Notes under the pieces: generated by a model | Seen by the model: the letters and a program-made list of their open reading frames with translations, nothing else | Told to the model about the DNA's origin: nothing | Database searches by the model: none | Translations under genes and position numbers: made by a program | Source: Flaviflexus massiliensis | GTDB lineage: Bacteria; Actinomycetota; Actinomycetes; Actinomycetales; Actinomycetaceae | NCBI RefSeq assembly: GCF_001375495.1 | Contig: NZ_LN831058.1 | Location: 186,001-250,000, forward strand | Reading direction: 5' to 3' | Length of the DNA: 64,000 nt | Shown: in pieces, positions 25,710 to 34,433 of the stretch | Numbering within the stretch: position 1 is the first letter of the stretch | Layout: each line of letters begins with the position of its first letter

Positions 25710-26744
25710 CTAGGGGCGAAGGATGTACTTCGAACCTTTGCCCTGCGCCATATCCTCCAGCGACTCGACGAGTGCCTCCAGGGGGCGCACCTCGGTACAG
25801 AGAGACATGCCATCAAACTTGCCTGTCGACAGGAGTTCGACCGCGATCTTCACGTACCGGGGTTGGTGATGGTACACGCCCTTGAGCGTGTACTCCTTGT
25901 AGTGCATGTCCGAGGAGTTGACCGAGAACGGCGCATCCTTCGGAGTGCCACCAAAGAGAACGGCGGTCCCACCGGGGCGCAGGCAGTGAACGGCTTGTTC
26001 CCACACCTGCGGCAGACCCACGGCCTCAACGGCAACGTCTGCGCCGCGTCCGCCGGGGGTGAGTTCGTTGATCTTTGCGGCGCACTCCTGAGGAGTCTCA
26101 AGGCCGGTCAGGTCAACGATCCGGGCTCCGGCCGCTTCCGCCTGTGCGAGGCGAGAGGCAGACCGGTCGGCTGCGATGACGCTGGCGCCGCGCAGCTGTG
26201 CGAGCTTGATGAACATCTGCCCGATCGGTCCCGCACCGTTCACCGTCACCGTGTCACCCAGTTTGATTCCGGATTCGGAGATGCCGTGGACGACGGTCGA
26301 GAGCGGCTCCAGGGGTGCCGCAGCCTCAAAGGCGAGGGTATCGGGAATCTTGTAGGTGTTCCGTTCAACGATCGCCTTGGGGATGATGATTTGTTCGGCG
26401 AATGCCCCGTTGAGGTATTCGAGGTTTTCGCACAGCGATTCGCGGCCAATCGAGCAGGCCCAGCAGTGACCGCAGGGGGCCGAGTTTGCTGCCACGACGC
26501 GATCACCAACGGCGAAGTCGGTGACCCCTTCTCCGATTTCGGTGACGATACCGGAGAATTCGTGTCCGAACCTGGCGGGCAGGGTCGGGAACAGGGTGGG
26601 GTGTCCGCGACGGTAGGACTTGAGGTCGGTACCGCAGGTTGCTGCCGCCTTGACTTCGACAGCGATCTCACCGGGTCCGGGTGTGCCGATCTCCACCTCT
26701 TCGAGGCGGAGATCGCCTGGGCCGTAGAACATGTACGCTCGCAT
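25710..26744 (-). CDS. zinc-dependent medium-chain alcohol/polyol dehydrogenase
   Basis: The 344-residue MDR protein has ATCGTDLKSY and GHEFSGIVTEIGEGV at the catalytic zinc site, a structural-zinc stretch with cysteines (CGHCWACSIGRESLC), the Rossmann GAGPIGQMFIKLAQL, and an aspartate following the second strand (AADRSAS), which suggests NAD. It likely oxidises a polyol or interconverts a polyol and ketose. ATG 26744 has AAAGGAAG upstream and lies 13 bases after the GpsA-like gene; the longer frame to 26819 overlaps that gene and has no site. It is third in the FGGY - GpsA-like - MDR operon. Confidence 0.9.
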   Translation of the reverse strand: MRAYMFYGPGDLRLEEVEIGTPGPGEIAVEVKAAATCGTDLKSYRRGHPTLFPTLPARFGHEFSGIVTEIGEGVTDFAVGDRVVAANSAPCGHCWACSIGRESLCENLEYLNGAFAEQIIIPKAIVERNTYKIPDTLAFEAAAPLEPLSTVVHGISESGIKLGDTVTVNGAGPIGQMFIKLAQLRGASVIAADRSASRLAQAEAAGARIVDLTGLETPQECAAKINELTPGGRGADVAVEAVGLPQVWEQAVHCLRPGGTAVLFGGTPKDAPFSVNSSDMHYKEYTLKGVYHHQPRYVKIAVELLSTGKFDGMSLCTEVRPLEALVESLEDMAQGKGSKYILRP

Positions 26745-26757
26745 GAGCTTCCTTTCT

Positions 26758-27804
26758 TTAGGGCCGGGCCGGGAGAACGGCGCGGGTGAGAATATTTGTG
26801 AAGTCCGGATCGTCTTCATAAACGATCTGGCGGGCCGCGTAGAGCAGTGGCATGCGCTCCTTCACGTCGGTGGCGCTCTGTTCGACGAGGTCGATCGCGA
26901 GCGGGATCGCGGGGACCCCCTCCACTGTCTGCTCGAGCTCGGCCATGGTCTTGAGCGCTGCTTGTGCGCCCTCACCGCGGCCGATTCGAACTCCGTAAAC
27001 CTTGTTGCGTCCGGACAGTCCGGTCACTTCGAGGTCACCAACGCCGGGCAGTCCGTAGGCAGTTGCTTCCTTCGCGCCGAGCGCGACGGAAAGGATTGAC
27101 ATTTCCCGGACCGCCTGCGCGAAGGTTGCGGCCTTGAGGTTGTGGTGGGGGTGTCCGGTCTGTTCCTGCAGGCCGTCGGCGATGCCGAGCATGATGGCGT
27201 ACACGTTCTTCATCGGTGCACACACCTCGACGCCCACCTCATCATCGGTCGCTTCGATCGCGTAGTGCTCGGAGCGGGCCGCCCGAGCGTACTTGACCGC
27301 CACATCCAGGTCACGGCTGCCGAAGATCGTGGCCGTGGGTTCGTTGGCCGCACATTCGTTGGCCTTGACCGGGCCTGCGATCGCAACGATCGGAGGGAGG
27401 GTGATGCCCTTAGCCTCCGCCATGCGGCGCAGCCCGGCCGGGAGCAGTGCGATCTTGCCGTTCTCGTCGGGCATGAAGCCCTTCGTCGTCAGCCAGAGCG
27501 CCTGGGCCTTGGAGATGGCGTCGAATGCCATCTCCGCCACCTTCGGCACACCGACGGAGGCAACGGAGAGTGCCACCACTTCAACGCCGTCCATGGCCTG
27601 TTCGAGTTCCGCGGAGCGGAATGTCTTGACCTTGTCGGAGATGATGGTGTCGATGCGGGGGTGGGGGGTTCCTGCCTCGATTGCATCGATCAGGTGGTCG
27701 TCAAGCCAGGTGCCCCAGAGGTTAACCTCCCAGCCCGCTCGGACCAGGGCGTTGGCGAGCCCGGAGCCCATGGCTCCCGCCCCAAGAATTGCAATGGACG
27801 ACAT
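26758..27804 (-). CDS. GpsA-like NAD(P)-dependent dehydrogenase, divergent subfamily
   Basis: This 348-residue protein has the two-domain architecture of NAD(P)-dependent glycerol-3-phosphate dehydrogenase: N-terminal Rossmann ILGAGAMGSGLANAL, TTKGF, AIAGPVKANE with the equivalent of the GPS/A-x-E loop, KNVYAIMLGIADGL with the catalytic lysine, and GLPGVGDLEVTGLSGRN. The second-strand region reads WGTWLDDHLIDAIEAG then HP, in place of the usual R-x-x-x...N-x-x-YLPG of GpsA. That motif is shared with the paralogue at 36348-37412. I infer that it oxidises the product of the kinase encoded directly upstream (27820-29385), a polyol phosphate, rather than serving lipid synthesis. Confidence 0.85.
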   Translation of the reverse strand: MSSIAILGAGAMGSGLANALVRAGWEVNLWGTWLDDHLIDAIEAGTPHPRIDTIISDKVKTFRSAELEQAMDGVEVVALSVASVGVPKVAEMAFDAISKAQALWLTTKGFMPDENGKIALLPAGLRRMAEAKGITLPPIVAIAGPVKANECAANEPTATIFGSRDLDVAVKYARAARSEHYAIEATDDEVGVEVCAPMKNVYAIMLGIADGLQEQTGHPHHNLKAATFAQAVREMSILSVALGAKEATAYGLPGVGDLEVTGLSGRNKVYGVRIGRGEGAQAALKTMAELEQTVEGVPAIPLAIDLVEQSATDVKERMPLLYAARQIVYEDDPDFTNILTRAVLPARP

Positions 27805-27819
27805 GTTGATCCCTTTCCG

Positions 27820-29385
27820 CTAGTTGTCTTCGTTTGAAACTTCAGCATCCGGGTAACGACGGGCAAAGTCATGCAACAGGTCGTTTGTTTCCTTCAGGTC
27901 CGCGTAGAGGCGTCCCTGGATTTCACCCAGCTCTGAATAGATCTTGTGGTTTTCTTCGTTGGGTTCGGTCGAATCCGTGAACTGCGCCATGCTCCGAGCG
28001 GCCGTTGCGATCGAGTTGTCACCGAAGACGCCGGTGGAGGCCATGGCGACAACCCCGGCTCCGAGTGCCGAGATTTCGTCTTCCTTGCAGGCGGTGATGG
28101 GCAGGCCGATCGCGTCGGTCATGATCTGGCGCCAGAGCTTGGAGCGGACGCCGCCACCCATGGCACGGACCGTGGTGAGCTTCGTGCCGGTTGCTTCCTG
28201 GAGGGCACCGAGGGAGCGCGCCATTTCCATGGAGATCGCTTCGAGGAGGGAACGGTACATGGAGCCACGTCCGTGGGTCCCCCGCCATCCCACAACCCCA
28301 CCGCGGGCGATGGGCTCCCAGTAGGGGCTCTGAACCGCGTTCCAGTAGGGCAAGGTCACGAGGCCACCGGATCCCACGGTGCGCGCTGCCGCCTTGGCCT
28401 CGAGCTCCGGATCCGGGCCACCGTTGAGTGCAGGGTTACCAAATTCCTTGCGGAACCAGGTGGTGAGGAATGCACCCGAGGACTGCAGGACCTCGAGAAC
28501 GTAGGTGTCGGGAATGCCGCCCGCAAGGGTCCGGAAGACCTGGCCGTACTGGTATTCGTTGGCGGTCACGCCCGCGTTCACGGCTGTTCCCATGTTGAGG
28601 TAGGCGACCTCCGGGTCAACGGCTGCGGCACCAACGCCGGCGGCCTGACCGTCACCGAGTCCGGCAATGACCGGGATTTCCTTGGAGATGTTCCAGGCTT
28701 CGCGCACGTCCTTCTTGACGTAACCAATGACGTCACCGGGCTGGTACAGCTTTGCCATCTGCTCGCGCTTGACGCCAGCAATCTCCATGAGCTGGTCGGA
28801 GTAGTCGAGCTTCTCAATGTCGAACAAGCCGAGCGAGTCAGCTGCCGCAACGGAGGAGTTCCATTCCCCGGTCAGGCAGTACACGAGGTAGCCGTGCACG
28901 TCGACAATCTTGTCAGCACTCGCCCACATCTCCGGCTCGTGCTCCTTCACCCACGCCATCTTGTAGATCGCGGGAGTCACGTCGGCGGGCTTACCCGACA
29001 GCTTGTGAATTTCGGGCGTGCCGTACTTCTTAATCTGGTCGGCGGCGCGAATATCGAGCCAGAGAATACCGTCACGCAGGGGCGTGCCATCAAGGCTGAA
29101 TGGTGCGAAGGTCTCGCGCTGGTGGGTGAGGCCGATGGCTTCAATACGGCCGCGGTCCTTCATCTTCAGCTTTGAGACTGCCTCGGCAATGGCTGCGTTG
29201 GTCGAGCTCCACCAGTGAGCGGGATTGTGCTCACCGAAGCCCTGCTGAGGTGTGCGGAGTGGAATTTCGCGCTTGCCGAGGGCGAGCACGTTTCCTTCAA
29301 CATCGACAACGATGGCCTTCGACGACGTGGTCGACGAGTCAACGGCGATAACGAGGGGACCTTCGTTGGTATTCAACTTATTCAT
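27820..29385 (-). CDS. FGGY-family polyol kinase, first gene of its operon
   Basis: The 521-residue kinase has DSSTTSSKAIVVD instead of the usual DGGTT at the N-terminal phosphate loop, LTHQRETFAPF, the signature PAIYKMAWVKEHEPE, GLGDGQAAGVGAAAVD, YLNMGTAVNAG and AMGGGVRSKLWRQIMTDAIG. It is a clear paralogue of the kinase at 37418-38929. Both carry the DSSTT loop, the same ILWLD-x-RA segment and a GpsA-like gene immediately downstream. ATG 29385 has AGGAG; the longer frame to 29424 does not. A GATAAA...TTTATC inverted repeat at 29462-29482 could be the DeoR operator of this operon. The substrate is unknown. Confidence 0.88.
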   Translation of the reverse strand: MNKLNTNEGPLVIAVDSSTTSSKAIVVDVEGNVLALGKREIPLRTPQQGFGEHNPAHWWSSTNAAIAEAVSKLKMKDRGRIEAIGLTHQRETFAPFSLDGTPLRDGILWLDIRAADQIKKYGTPEIHKLSGKPADVTPAIYKMAWVKEHEPEMWASADKIVDVHGYLVYCLTGEWNSSVAAADSLGLFDIEKLDYSDQLMEIAGVKREQMAKLYQPGDVIGYVKKDVREAWNISKEIPVIAGLGDGQAAGVGAAAVDPEVAYLNMGTAVNAGVTANEYQYGQVFRTLAGGIPDTYVLEVLQSSGAFLTTWFRKEFGNPALNGGPDPELEAKAAARTVGSGGLVTLPYWNAVQSPYWEPIARGGVVGWRGTHGRGSMYRSLLEAISMEMARSLGALQEATGTKLTTVRAMGGGVRSKLWRQIMTDAIGLPITACKEDEISALGAGVVAMASTGVFGDNSIATAARSMAQFTDSTEPNEENHKIYSELGEIQGRLYADLKETNDLLHDFARRYPDAEVSNEDN

Positions 29386-29461
29386 GTTCGTTCTCCTGAA
29401 TTCTTCCTTGAATCCGGCCGGCAATAACCGACGTTACGTAACAGTATTAACAGATCAAACT

Positions 29462-29482
29462 GATAAATCCACCAATTTTATC
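29462..29482. promoter_or_regulatory. putative DeoR-type operator
   Basis: GATAAA and TTTATC form an inverted repeat with a nine-base spacer; AACAGAT at 29449 and ATCTGTT at 29480 add an outer pair. It lies 77-97 bases upstream of the FGGY start at 29385, in an operon followed by a DeoR gene. The assignment to that DeoR is inference. Confidence 0.4.
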
Positions 29483-29740
29483 TGTTGGGAATGTGTGCAG
29501 CGGCGTTTGCACGGATCGCCACGAGTCATTTTGTTCAGAACGCCCCTGACCTGGGAAAACCCGCGGTGCCTATAAACCGGGCTATCCCATGGCGTCACTA
29601 GCCGTGGACAGGAGTCTCAGCAGAGCCGCAGTTAGTGGGAAAACAACAGCACGGCTACCGCAAGCGGGAAGTATGTGACATGTGAGAGTTGCATATCGAG
29701 GGTGTGCGAATCAGAGGTGTGCACTTTGCAGGGGAAGGCG

Positions 29741-29769
29741 AAGGCGGGGAGGTCTTACCTCCCCGCCTT
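29741..29769 (-). terminator. hairpin terminator
   Basis: A perfect 13-bp stem with a CTT loop stands 45 bases after the aldolase stop at 29814. A second hairpin, CCAACCACC with GGTGGTTGG, lies between them (29778-29801). Confidence 0.85.
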
Positions 29770-29813
29770 GTTACCTTCCAACCACCGCTAGGGGTGGTTG
29801 GTTGGTTGGTTGG

Positions 29814-30470
29814 TTAGTTGTCTTCCTCGAGTGCCGGCTGCTTGCCGTAGGAGGACATGCCGACAATCGCCGAATCAATCTGCTCGTCGCTCAAGAGAGC
29901 GATGTCAGCGCCGGTCGCCATGGCGCGAAGGTGGATCTCGCAAATGTATTCCAGGATCGGCAGGAGGTTCACTGCCTTCTTGAGGTCCGGGCCGATGGTG
30001 ATGGCACCGTGGTTCTTCATGAGGGCGCCGCTGCGGCCCTCAAGGGCCTTCGAGACATTCTCTGCCAGTTCGTCGGTTCCAAACTCCGCGTAGGGGGCGA
30101 CACGGATGATGCCGCCGAGCATGGCGGAGTAGTAGTGCGAGGGCGGGATCTCGTCAACGACCAGGCCGAGTGCCGTGGAGGCGTAGGCGTGGTTGTGGGT
30201 GATTGCCTGAGCATCCGTTGCCTCGTAGACGGAAATGTGGAGGGGCAGTTCCGAGGAGGGCTTGAGCCTTCCCTCGACGTGCTCACCATTCATGTCGTAC
30301 ACCACGACGTCCTCCGCGGTCATCGTGTCGTAGTCAACTCCCGAGGGGGAGATGACAACATGGTCGCCGATGCGGATGGAGACGTTACCGGCGGTGCCAA
30401 CCACCAGGTTCTCAGCCACCATGAACTTGCAGGTGTCGACTACTTCTTGGCGTTCTTTTTCGTACAGCAT
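29814..30470 (-). CDS. class II aldolase of the L-fuculose-1-phosphate aldolase type
   Basis: The 218-residue protein belongs to the class II aldolase/adducin family. It has GTAGNVSIR, the phosphate-binding SPSG, catalytic glutamate E74 in KPSSELPLH (aldolase type, where epimerases have aspartate), and zinc ligands in THNHAYASTA (H92, H94) and KNHG (H154). It should cleave a ketose 1-phosphate to dihydroxyacetone phosphate and an aldehyde. It is the last gene of the operon FGGY - MDR - FGGY - hydroxyacid dehydrogenase - aldolase, where the kinases provide the ketose phosphate and the hydroxyacid dehydrogenase may use an oxidised aldehyde product. Sugar stereochemistry cannot be read. Confidence 0.9.
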   Translation of the reverse strand: MLYEKERQEVVDTCKFMVAENLVVGTAGNVSIRIGDHVVISPSGVDYDTMTAEDVVVYDMNGEHVEGRLKPSSELPLHISVYEATDAQAITHNHAYASTALGLVVDEIPPSHYYSAMLGGIIRVAPYAEFGTDELAENVSKALEGRSGALMKNHGAITIGPDLKKAVNLLPILEYICEIHLRAMATGADIALLSDEQIDSAIVGMSSYGKQPALEEDN

Positions 30471-30488
30471 TCTTCTCTCTTACTTTTT

Positions 30489-31511
30489 CTACTTGAGAAC
30501 TTCGGGATTGGCCAGGTGCTGGGGCTTCTCACCGCGGGCGTAGGCGGCGATGTCCGCGGAGGCGATGCGAGCAGCAACTCGCGAGGCTTCCTGGGATGCT
30601 CCAGCAAGGTGCGGGGTGAACGTGATCCGCGGGGTGCGGAGCAGGCGATGATCGGCAGGCAGCGGCTCTTCGGGCAGGCAGTCAAATGCTGCTGCGTGAA
30701 GGTGACCGGAGTCGATCGAATCGCACACGGCGTCATAGTCGACAAGGGGTCCGCGAGCACAGTTCACGAGTATCGCGCCCTTCTTCATCTTCGCCAGCGT
30801 CTCGGCGTTGATCATGTGACGGTTCTCGTCCGTGACGCGGGCATGAAGGGTCACGAAGTCGGATTCGGCGAGCAACTCACCGAGGCTGACAAATTCGGCA
30901 ATTCCGTCGTTGCCGGGTTCCTTGAACGGGTCGAACACGAGCACGCGGGCACCGAATGCCTTCATGATCGCCGCAACCCGGGCTCCGATCGCACCGTATC
31001 CGACCACGCCAACCGTGGAGGCACCGACTTCCTGTCCCGTCTTTTCAAACGTGTAGTAGTCGGTTGCCCACTCCCCGTTGATCACTTCCTGGTGGCGTTG
31101 GGCGATTTGACGGGCGGCCGCAAGGAGCATCGCAACCGAGTGTTCGGCGGTGGCGCGTGCGTTCCTGCCGGGGGCGTAGGAAACCATGACGCCGTGCTTG
31201 GTGGCTGCATCGATGTTGACGTTGACGGGGCCACCTCGGCAGATCGAGATCAGCTTGAGGTCGGGGCTCGAGGCGATCACTTTTTCCGTGAACGGGTGCG
31301 TGTGGGAGACAACGACTTCCTGGCCTTTGAGGGCCTCAATAAGTTCCTCTTCGTCACCGAGTGCCTCCTGCACTTCGGCCACGTCCCCGAAGGGCGGGGT
31401 CGGCCACGTTCCCTTGAGCCTGCTGATCTCGGCGTCGGGTAGTTCGCTTGTCAGCGCGGTTGTCAGCACCTCATCGGTCAGGAATCCGTCCGATGCTATG
31501 AGTACTTTCAT
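30489..31511 (-). CDS. D-isomer-specific 2-hydroxyacid dehydrogenase
   Basis: The 340-residue protein has a flavodoxin-like substrate domain and a central NAD-binding domain with VGVVGYGAIGARVA. The catalytic arginine lies in SICRGGPVNV, the glutamate near DCLPEEPLP and the histidine in TPHLAGAS. Such enzymes interconvert 2-oxoacids and D-2-hydroxyacids, for example glycolate/glyoxylate, glycerate/hydroxypyruvate or 3-phosphoglycerate. It sits 18 bases before the FucA-type aldolase and 30 bases after an FGGY kinase, so it may process a short acid or a C4 acid in the same pathway. Its ribosome site is GGAAAG. The specific substrate is unknown. Confidence 0.9.
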   Translation of the reverse strand: MKVLIASDGFLTDEVLTTALTSELPDAEISRLKGTWPTPPFGDVAEVQEALGDEEELIEALKGQEVVVSHTHPFTEKVIASSPDLKLISICRGGPVNVNIDAATKHGVMVSYAPGRNARATAEHSVAMLLAAARQIAQRHQEVINGEWATDYYTFEKTGQEVGASTVGVVGYGAIGARVAAIMKAFGARVLVFDPFKEPGNDGIAEFVSLGELLAESDFVTLHARVTDENRHMINAETLAKMKKGAILVNCARGPLVDYDAVCDSIDSGHLHAAAFDCLPEEPLPADHRLLRTPRITFTPHLAGASQEASRVAARIASADIAAYARGEKPQHLANPEVLK

Positions 31512-31541
31512 GTTTCGCTTCTTTCCGCTCCCGGGTGGGGG

Positions 31542-33050
31542 CTAGTTGGCGGACTTGCGCAGTGCCCTCATGGTCGGCCACACGGGACGCAGAGCGCCAC
31601 GAGTGTCGAGGAACAGCTGGTAGGCCTCGCGGTACAGGTCGTGGTTGTCGGGGTTGGGCTCGAAGGTCTGCGTGGAGGCACCGAGGGCTTCCGCGGCTTC
31701 CGGGATCGTGCCGTAGCGTCCCGCGGAAACGAGGGCGAGAACGGCGGCACCGCGCGCACCGGCTTCGGGTGCATCCTGGCGAACCACGGTCAAGCCCGTC
31801 GTATCGGCGAGGATCTCGCAGATGAGGTCGGACCTGAATCCGCCACCGGAGACCAAAAGGTCATCGGTCACCTCGAGGGTTTCGATGCATTCCACGAGGG
31901 AGAAGGCAACGCCCTCGTAGACGGAGCGCAGAATGTCTTCACGTTCGGTCGTGAGCGACATGCCCTGCCACGAGGCAGAGGCAGCCGCATCGAGGAACGG
32001 GGCACGCTCGCCACCGGGTGCAGCATAGGGCAGGTAAATAACGCCGTGCGAGCCGGGGCCGGCCTTGCGGGCACCCGCCTCAATATCGTCCCAGTCGGCT
32101 TCCTCGAGGCCGAGCATCTTCCGAATCCAGTCGAGGTTCGGGGTGCCGGTCATGGGGGCCATGAATTCGAGAACCTGGGCGTCGTTACCGGTGGCGAGCA
32201 CCATGGACAGGTCCGACTTGCGTTCCGCCACGGACGGCAGCAGGGTTCCGACGAAACCGGTGGTGCCGAGAATCAGCCAGGTCGCACCGTCTTCGACAGC
32301 GCCGAGACCGGCACCGGTCACGGCCACGTCAATCTGGCCCACGCCCACGGGAGTGCCGGCCGGGATGCCGGTCTGGGCGGCGGCCTCCTCCGACAGCGGG
32401 GAGGGCTTGCCGGCCGGGTGACGCACCTCCGGCAGTAGCGGCAGAGCATCGCTCAGGTTGAGTGCCTTAGCGAGCTCTTCGGAGTATCCGGAGGCGTCGC
32501 GGACGTCAAGGAGGGTGCGGGATGCTTCCGAGAAGTCGGTTGCCCGTTCCCCCGTTAACTTAAAGCGCAGCCAGTCCTTGCAGTACAGCTGGGTTGCGGC
32601 CCGCGCCATGACCTCGGGTTCGTTCTCGCGCAGCTCTTCCAGCAGGACCGGGAAGAGCCCGCTGAACAGGGAGGTGCCGGTGACTTCGAGGACCTTGGCG
32701 TCCTTTCCGTCCTTCGACCAGGCAGCAACGCGTTCACCCGCGCGACCATCCATCCAGTTCGCGGCGGGTCGGATCGGTTCACCGGCTTCGTCCACGAGCC
32801 ACACGCCATCGCCCTGGCCGGTGAGGCCAATGCCGACAACCTCATGACCATCGAGCTGGTCGTTGACCGACTTAAGGCAGGTGGCAACCGCCTGCCAGAT
32901 CAGGTTCATGTCTTGCTCGGCCTCACCGTTGGGGCCGTAGTTGACGGGGACAGATTCGTGGTGGGTTGCGTAGATCTCGCCGTCGAGAGTGAACGCGACA
33001 GCCTTAACGGCGGTCGTGCCGCCATCAACACCAATAATGACTTCGGACAT
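31542..33050 (-). CDS. FGGY-family polyol/ketose kinase
   Basis: The 502-residue kinase has DGGTTAVKAVAF, then LTGQGDGVWLVD and NWMDGRAGERVAAW, LGTTGFVGTLLP, and SGGGFRSDLICEILADTTG. The TGQGDGxWLVD block groups it with the kinase at 18554-20116, a type similar to erythritol or L-xylulose kinase. A GAGGAG site precedes the ATG. In its operon it follows a zinc dehydrogenase and precedes the hydroxyacid dehydrogenase and class II aldolase. It could therefore phosphorylate the ketose made by the dehydrogenase and hand it to the aldolase. Confidence 0.88.
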   Translation of the reverse strand: MSEVIIGVDGGTTAVKAVAFTLDGEIYATHHESVPVNYGPNGEAEQDMNLIWQAVATCLKSVNDQLDGHEVVGIGLTGQGDGVWLVDEAGEPIRPAANWMDGRAGERVAAWSKDGKDAKVLEVTGTSLFSGLFPVLLEELRENEPEVMARAATQLYCKDWLRFKLTGERATDFSEASRTLLDVRDASGYSEELAKALNLSDALPLLPEVRHPAGKPSPLSEEAAAQTGIPAGTPVGVGQIDVAVTGAGLGAVEDGATWLILGTTGFVGTLLPSVAERKSDLSMVLATGNDAQVLEFMAPMTGTPNLDWIRKMLGLEEADWDDIEAGARKAGPGSHGVIYLPYAAPGGERAPFLDAAASASWQGMSLTTEREDILRSVYEGVAFSLVECIETLEVTDDLLVSGGGFRSDLICEILADTTGLTVVRQDAPEAGARGAAVLALVSAGRYGTIPEAAEALGASTQTFEPNPDNHDLYREAYQLFLDTRGALRPVWPTMRALRKSAN

Positions 33051-33130
33051 TGTGACTCCTCATTGAGTGGCCTGGAGTAAGTGTGGATTGGTGGGGTGGA
33101 GCCAGTGCCTCTCTCCCACCACCAACCTGC

Positions 33131-33172
33131 CGTTCTCTCGGTACCCTGCCGCGGCACGGTACCGACAGAACG
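33131..33172. repeat. 42-bp imperfect inverted repeat (hairpin)
   Basis: Bases 33131-33172 fold back almost completely: arms of 6, 8 and 5 bp are separated by two C-C mismatches, and the centre is a self-complementary GCGGC-type core with almost no loop. It lies in the 176-bp gap between the MDR gene and the FGGY gene of one operon. It may be an attenuator, an RNA-processing site or a large operator. Confidence 0.7.
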
Positions 33173-33226
33173 AGTGCACCCGCAATAACGAGTGCGGAAG
33201 ACAGTGATGTCTCGTTCTTGCGTTCC

Positions 33227-34267
33227 CTAGTTGGGGACGATCACAACCTTGATGCCTTCACCCGACTGGGCGAATTCGATTCCTGCGACCACGTCGTCCA
33301 GCGTGTACGTGTGCGTGTGGAGTGCCTTCACGTCGATCAGGCCGGCACCGATGAGCTGGAGGGCCTTCTCGTGGTGGGCACGCCCAGCGTTCGACGCACC
33401 CGTGACCACAAGCTCGCCGTAGTGGATAAGGTTCGGATCAACCTCAGCGAGGGCACCCTTGGGGAAGCCCGCGAACGCGTTGACGCGTGCACCCTTGCGT
33501 GCGGCGGTCAGCGCCTGGTTGACGAGCTCGCCGCGGCCGATGCAGATGATGACAACGTCGGCACCGCGACCCTCGGTCAGTCCGTGCACGAACTCGACGA
33601 GATCCTGCTCGAGGGGGTTGATCGTGTGGGTGGCGCCGAGGCTCTCGGCGATTGCCCTGCGGTCTTCGGACGGGTCGGAAACAATGACGTTCTCGGCCCC
33701 CAGCAGTCGGTTGAGCTGAGTGTGGAGCAGGCCAATCGGGCCGGCGCCCTGAATGAGAACGGTATCGCCCACCTCGGTCTTGTAGTTTTCTGAGCCGTTG
33801 ATGACGCAACCGAGCGGCTCGGCGAGGGCAACCTCGGCGGGGGTCAGGTGCGGGGCTGCCTTGTAGACGCCACCACGTTCAAGAGCATCCTTGGGGACAC
33901 GAACGTACTCGGCAAGGCCGCCGTTCACCCGGTATCCAAAAATCTGGGAGTCGGTGCACAGGTGTTCGCTACCGCGCGCGCAGTAGAAGCACTTGAGGCA
34001 GGGAATGGTGGGGAGGATGCCGACGAGGTCACCGATCTCGAAGCCCTCAACGCCCGCACCGATCTCTTCCACGTACCCCGAGATTTCGTGACCGAGAACA
34101 ACACCGATATCAATTCCCGCGGACTTCTCGCCACGCAGGATACGTCCGTCGGTGCCGCACACCGTGTTCGCACCCACCTTGAGGACGAGCTCGCCGTCGC
34201 CGGCTACCGGCTTTTCAATATCTCGTAGTTCAAGCTTTCCTGGTCCAGCAAACACTGCTGCTTTCAT
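33227..34267 (-). CDS. zinc-dependent medium-chain polyol dehydrogenase
   Basis: This 346-residue MDR protein has ANTVCGTDGRI and GHEISGYVEEIGAGV at the catalytic zinc, four structural-zinc cysteines in CLKCFYCARGSEHLC, and GAGPIGLLHTQLNRLLGA with SDPSEDRR for the cofactor. It is a clear paralogue of the dehydrogenase at 50383-51423 (same length; shared ANTVCGTDGRI, VNAFAGFPKG and DPNLIHY segments). The sorbitol/threonine dehydrogenase branch is most similar. It probably oxidises a polyol to the ketose phosphorylated by neighbouring kinases. Hairpins occupy the gaps on both sides, hinting at differential expression inside the operon. Confidence 0.9.
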   Translation of the reverse strand: MKAAVFAGPGKLELRDIEKPVAGDGELVLKVGANTVCGTDGRILRGEKSAGIDIGVVLGHEISGYVEEIGAGVEGFEIGDLVGILPTIPCLKCFYCARGSEHLCTDSQIFGYRVNGGLAEYVRVPKDALERGGVYKAAPHLTPAEVALAEPLGCVINGSENYKTEVGDTVLIQGAGPIGLLHTQLNRLLGAENVIVSDPSEDRRAIAESLGATHTINPLEQDLVEFVHGLTEGRGADVVIICIGRGELVNQALTAARKGARVNAFAGFPKGALAEVDPNLIHYGELVVTGASNAGRAHHEKALQLIGAGLIDVKALHTHTYTLDDVVAGIEFAQSGEGIKVVIVPN

Positions 34268-34401
34268 GCGTCCTCCCTAGAACTGAGGAGGGGCCCGGGG
34301 CCGGCCCCCTCGTGTCCCCTTGGCGGCTCGTGGCTGCCTCGGGGACGAAACTGTGTGGCCACGACCTGCACGGCAATCCGCGCGATTTCGTGGCCCATAA
34401 G

Positions 34402-34427
34402 GTGTGGGAGGGTCATCCCTTCCACAC
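34402..34427 (-). terminator. hairpin after the FGGY kinase gene
   Basis: An 11-bp stem with one wobble and a TCAT loop begins seven bases after the kinase stop at 34434. A longer-range pairing (34351-34364 with 34388-34395 and 34422-34429) could form an alternative structure, which would suit attenuation before the downstream dehydrogenase. Confidence 0.65.
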
Positions 34428-34433
34428 AGACTG

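Larger units (their letters stand above)
29386..29813. other. intergenic region between two minus-strand operons
   Basis: This 428-bp gap contains a putative operator at 29462-29482, a terminator at 29741-29769 and a five-copy GGTT tandem repeat (29796-29815) that runs into the stop codon of the aldolase gene. The remainder, 29490-29740, shows nothing recognisable. Confidence 0.6.

Noticed and set aside
29796-29815. Five GGTT repeats as a phase-variation tract
   Set aside because: The repeat begins at the stop codon of the aldolase gene and extends downstream, so slippage would not change the protein.
29682-31442. 586-codon open frame on the plus strand
   Set aside because: It is antisense to the class II aldolase and hydroxyacid dehydrogenase genes, which have clear family motifs; the frame is a high-GC codon-bias artefact.
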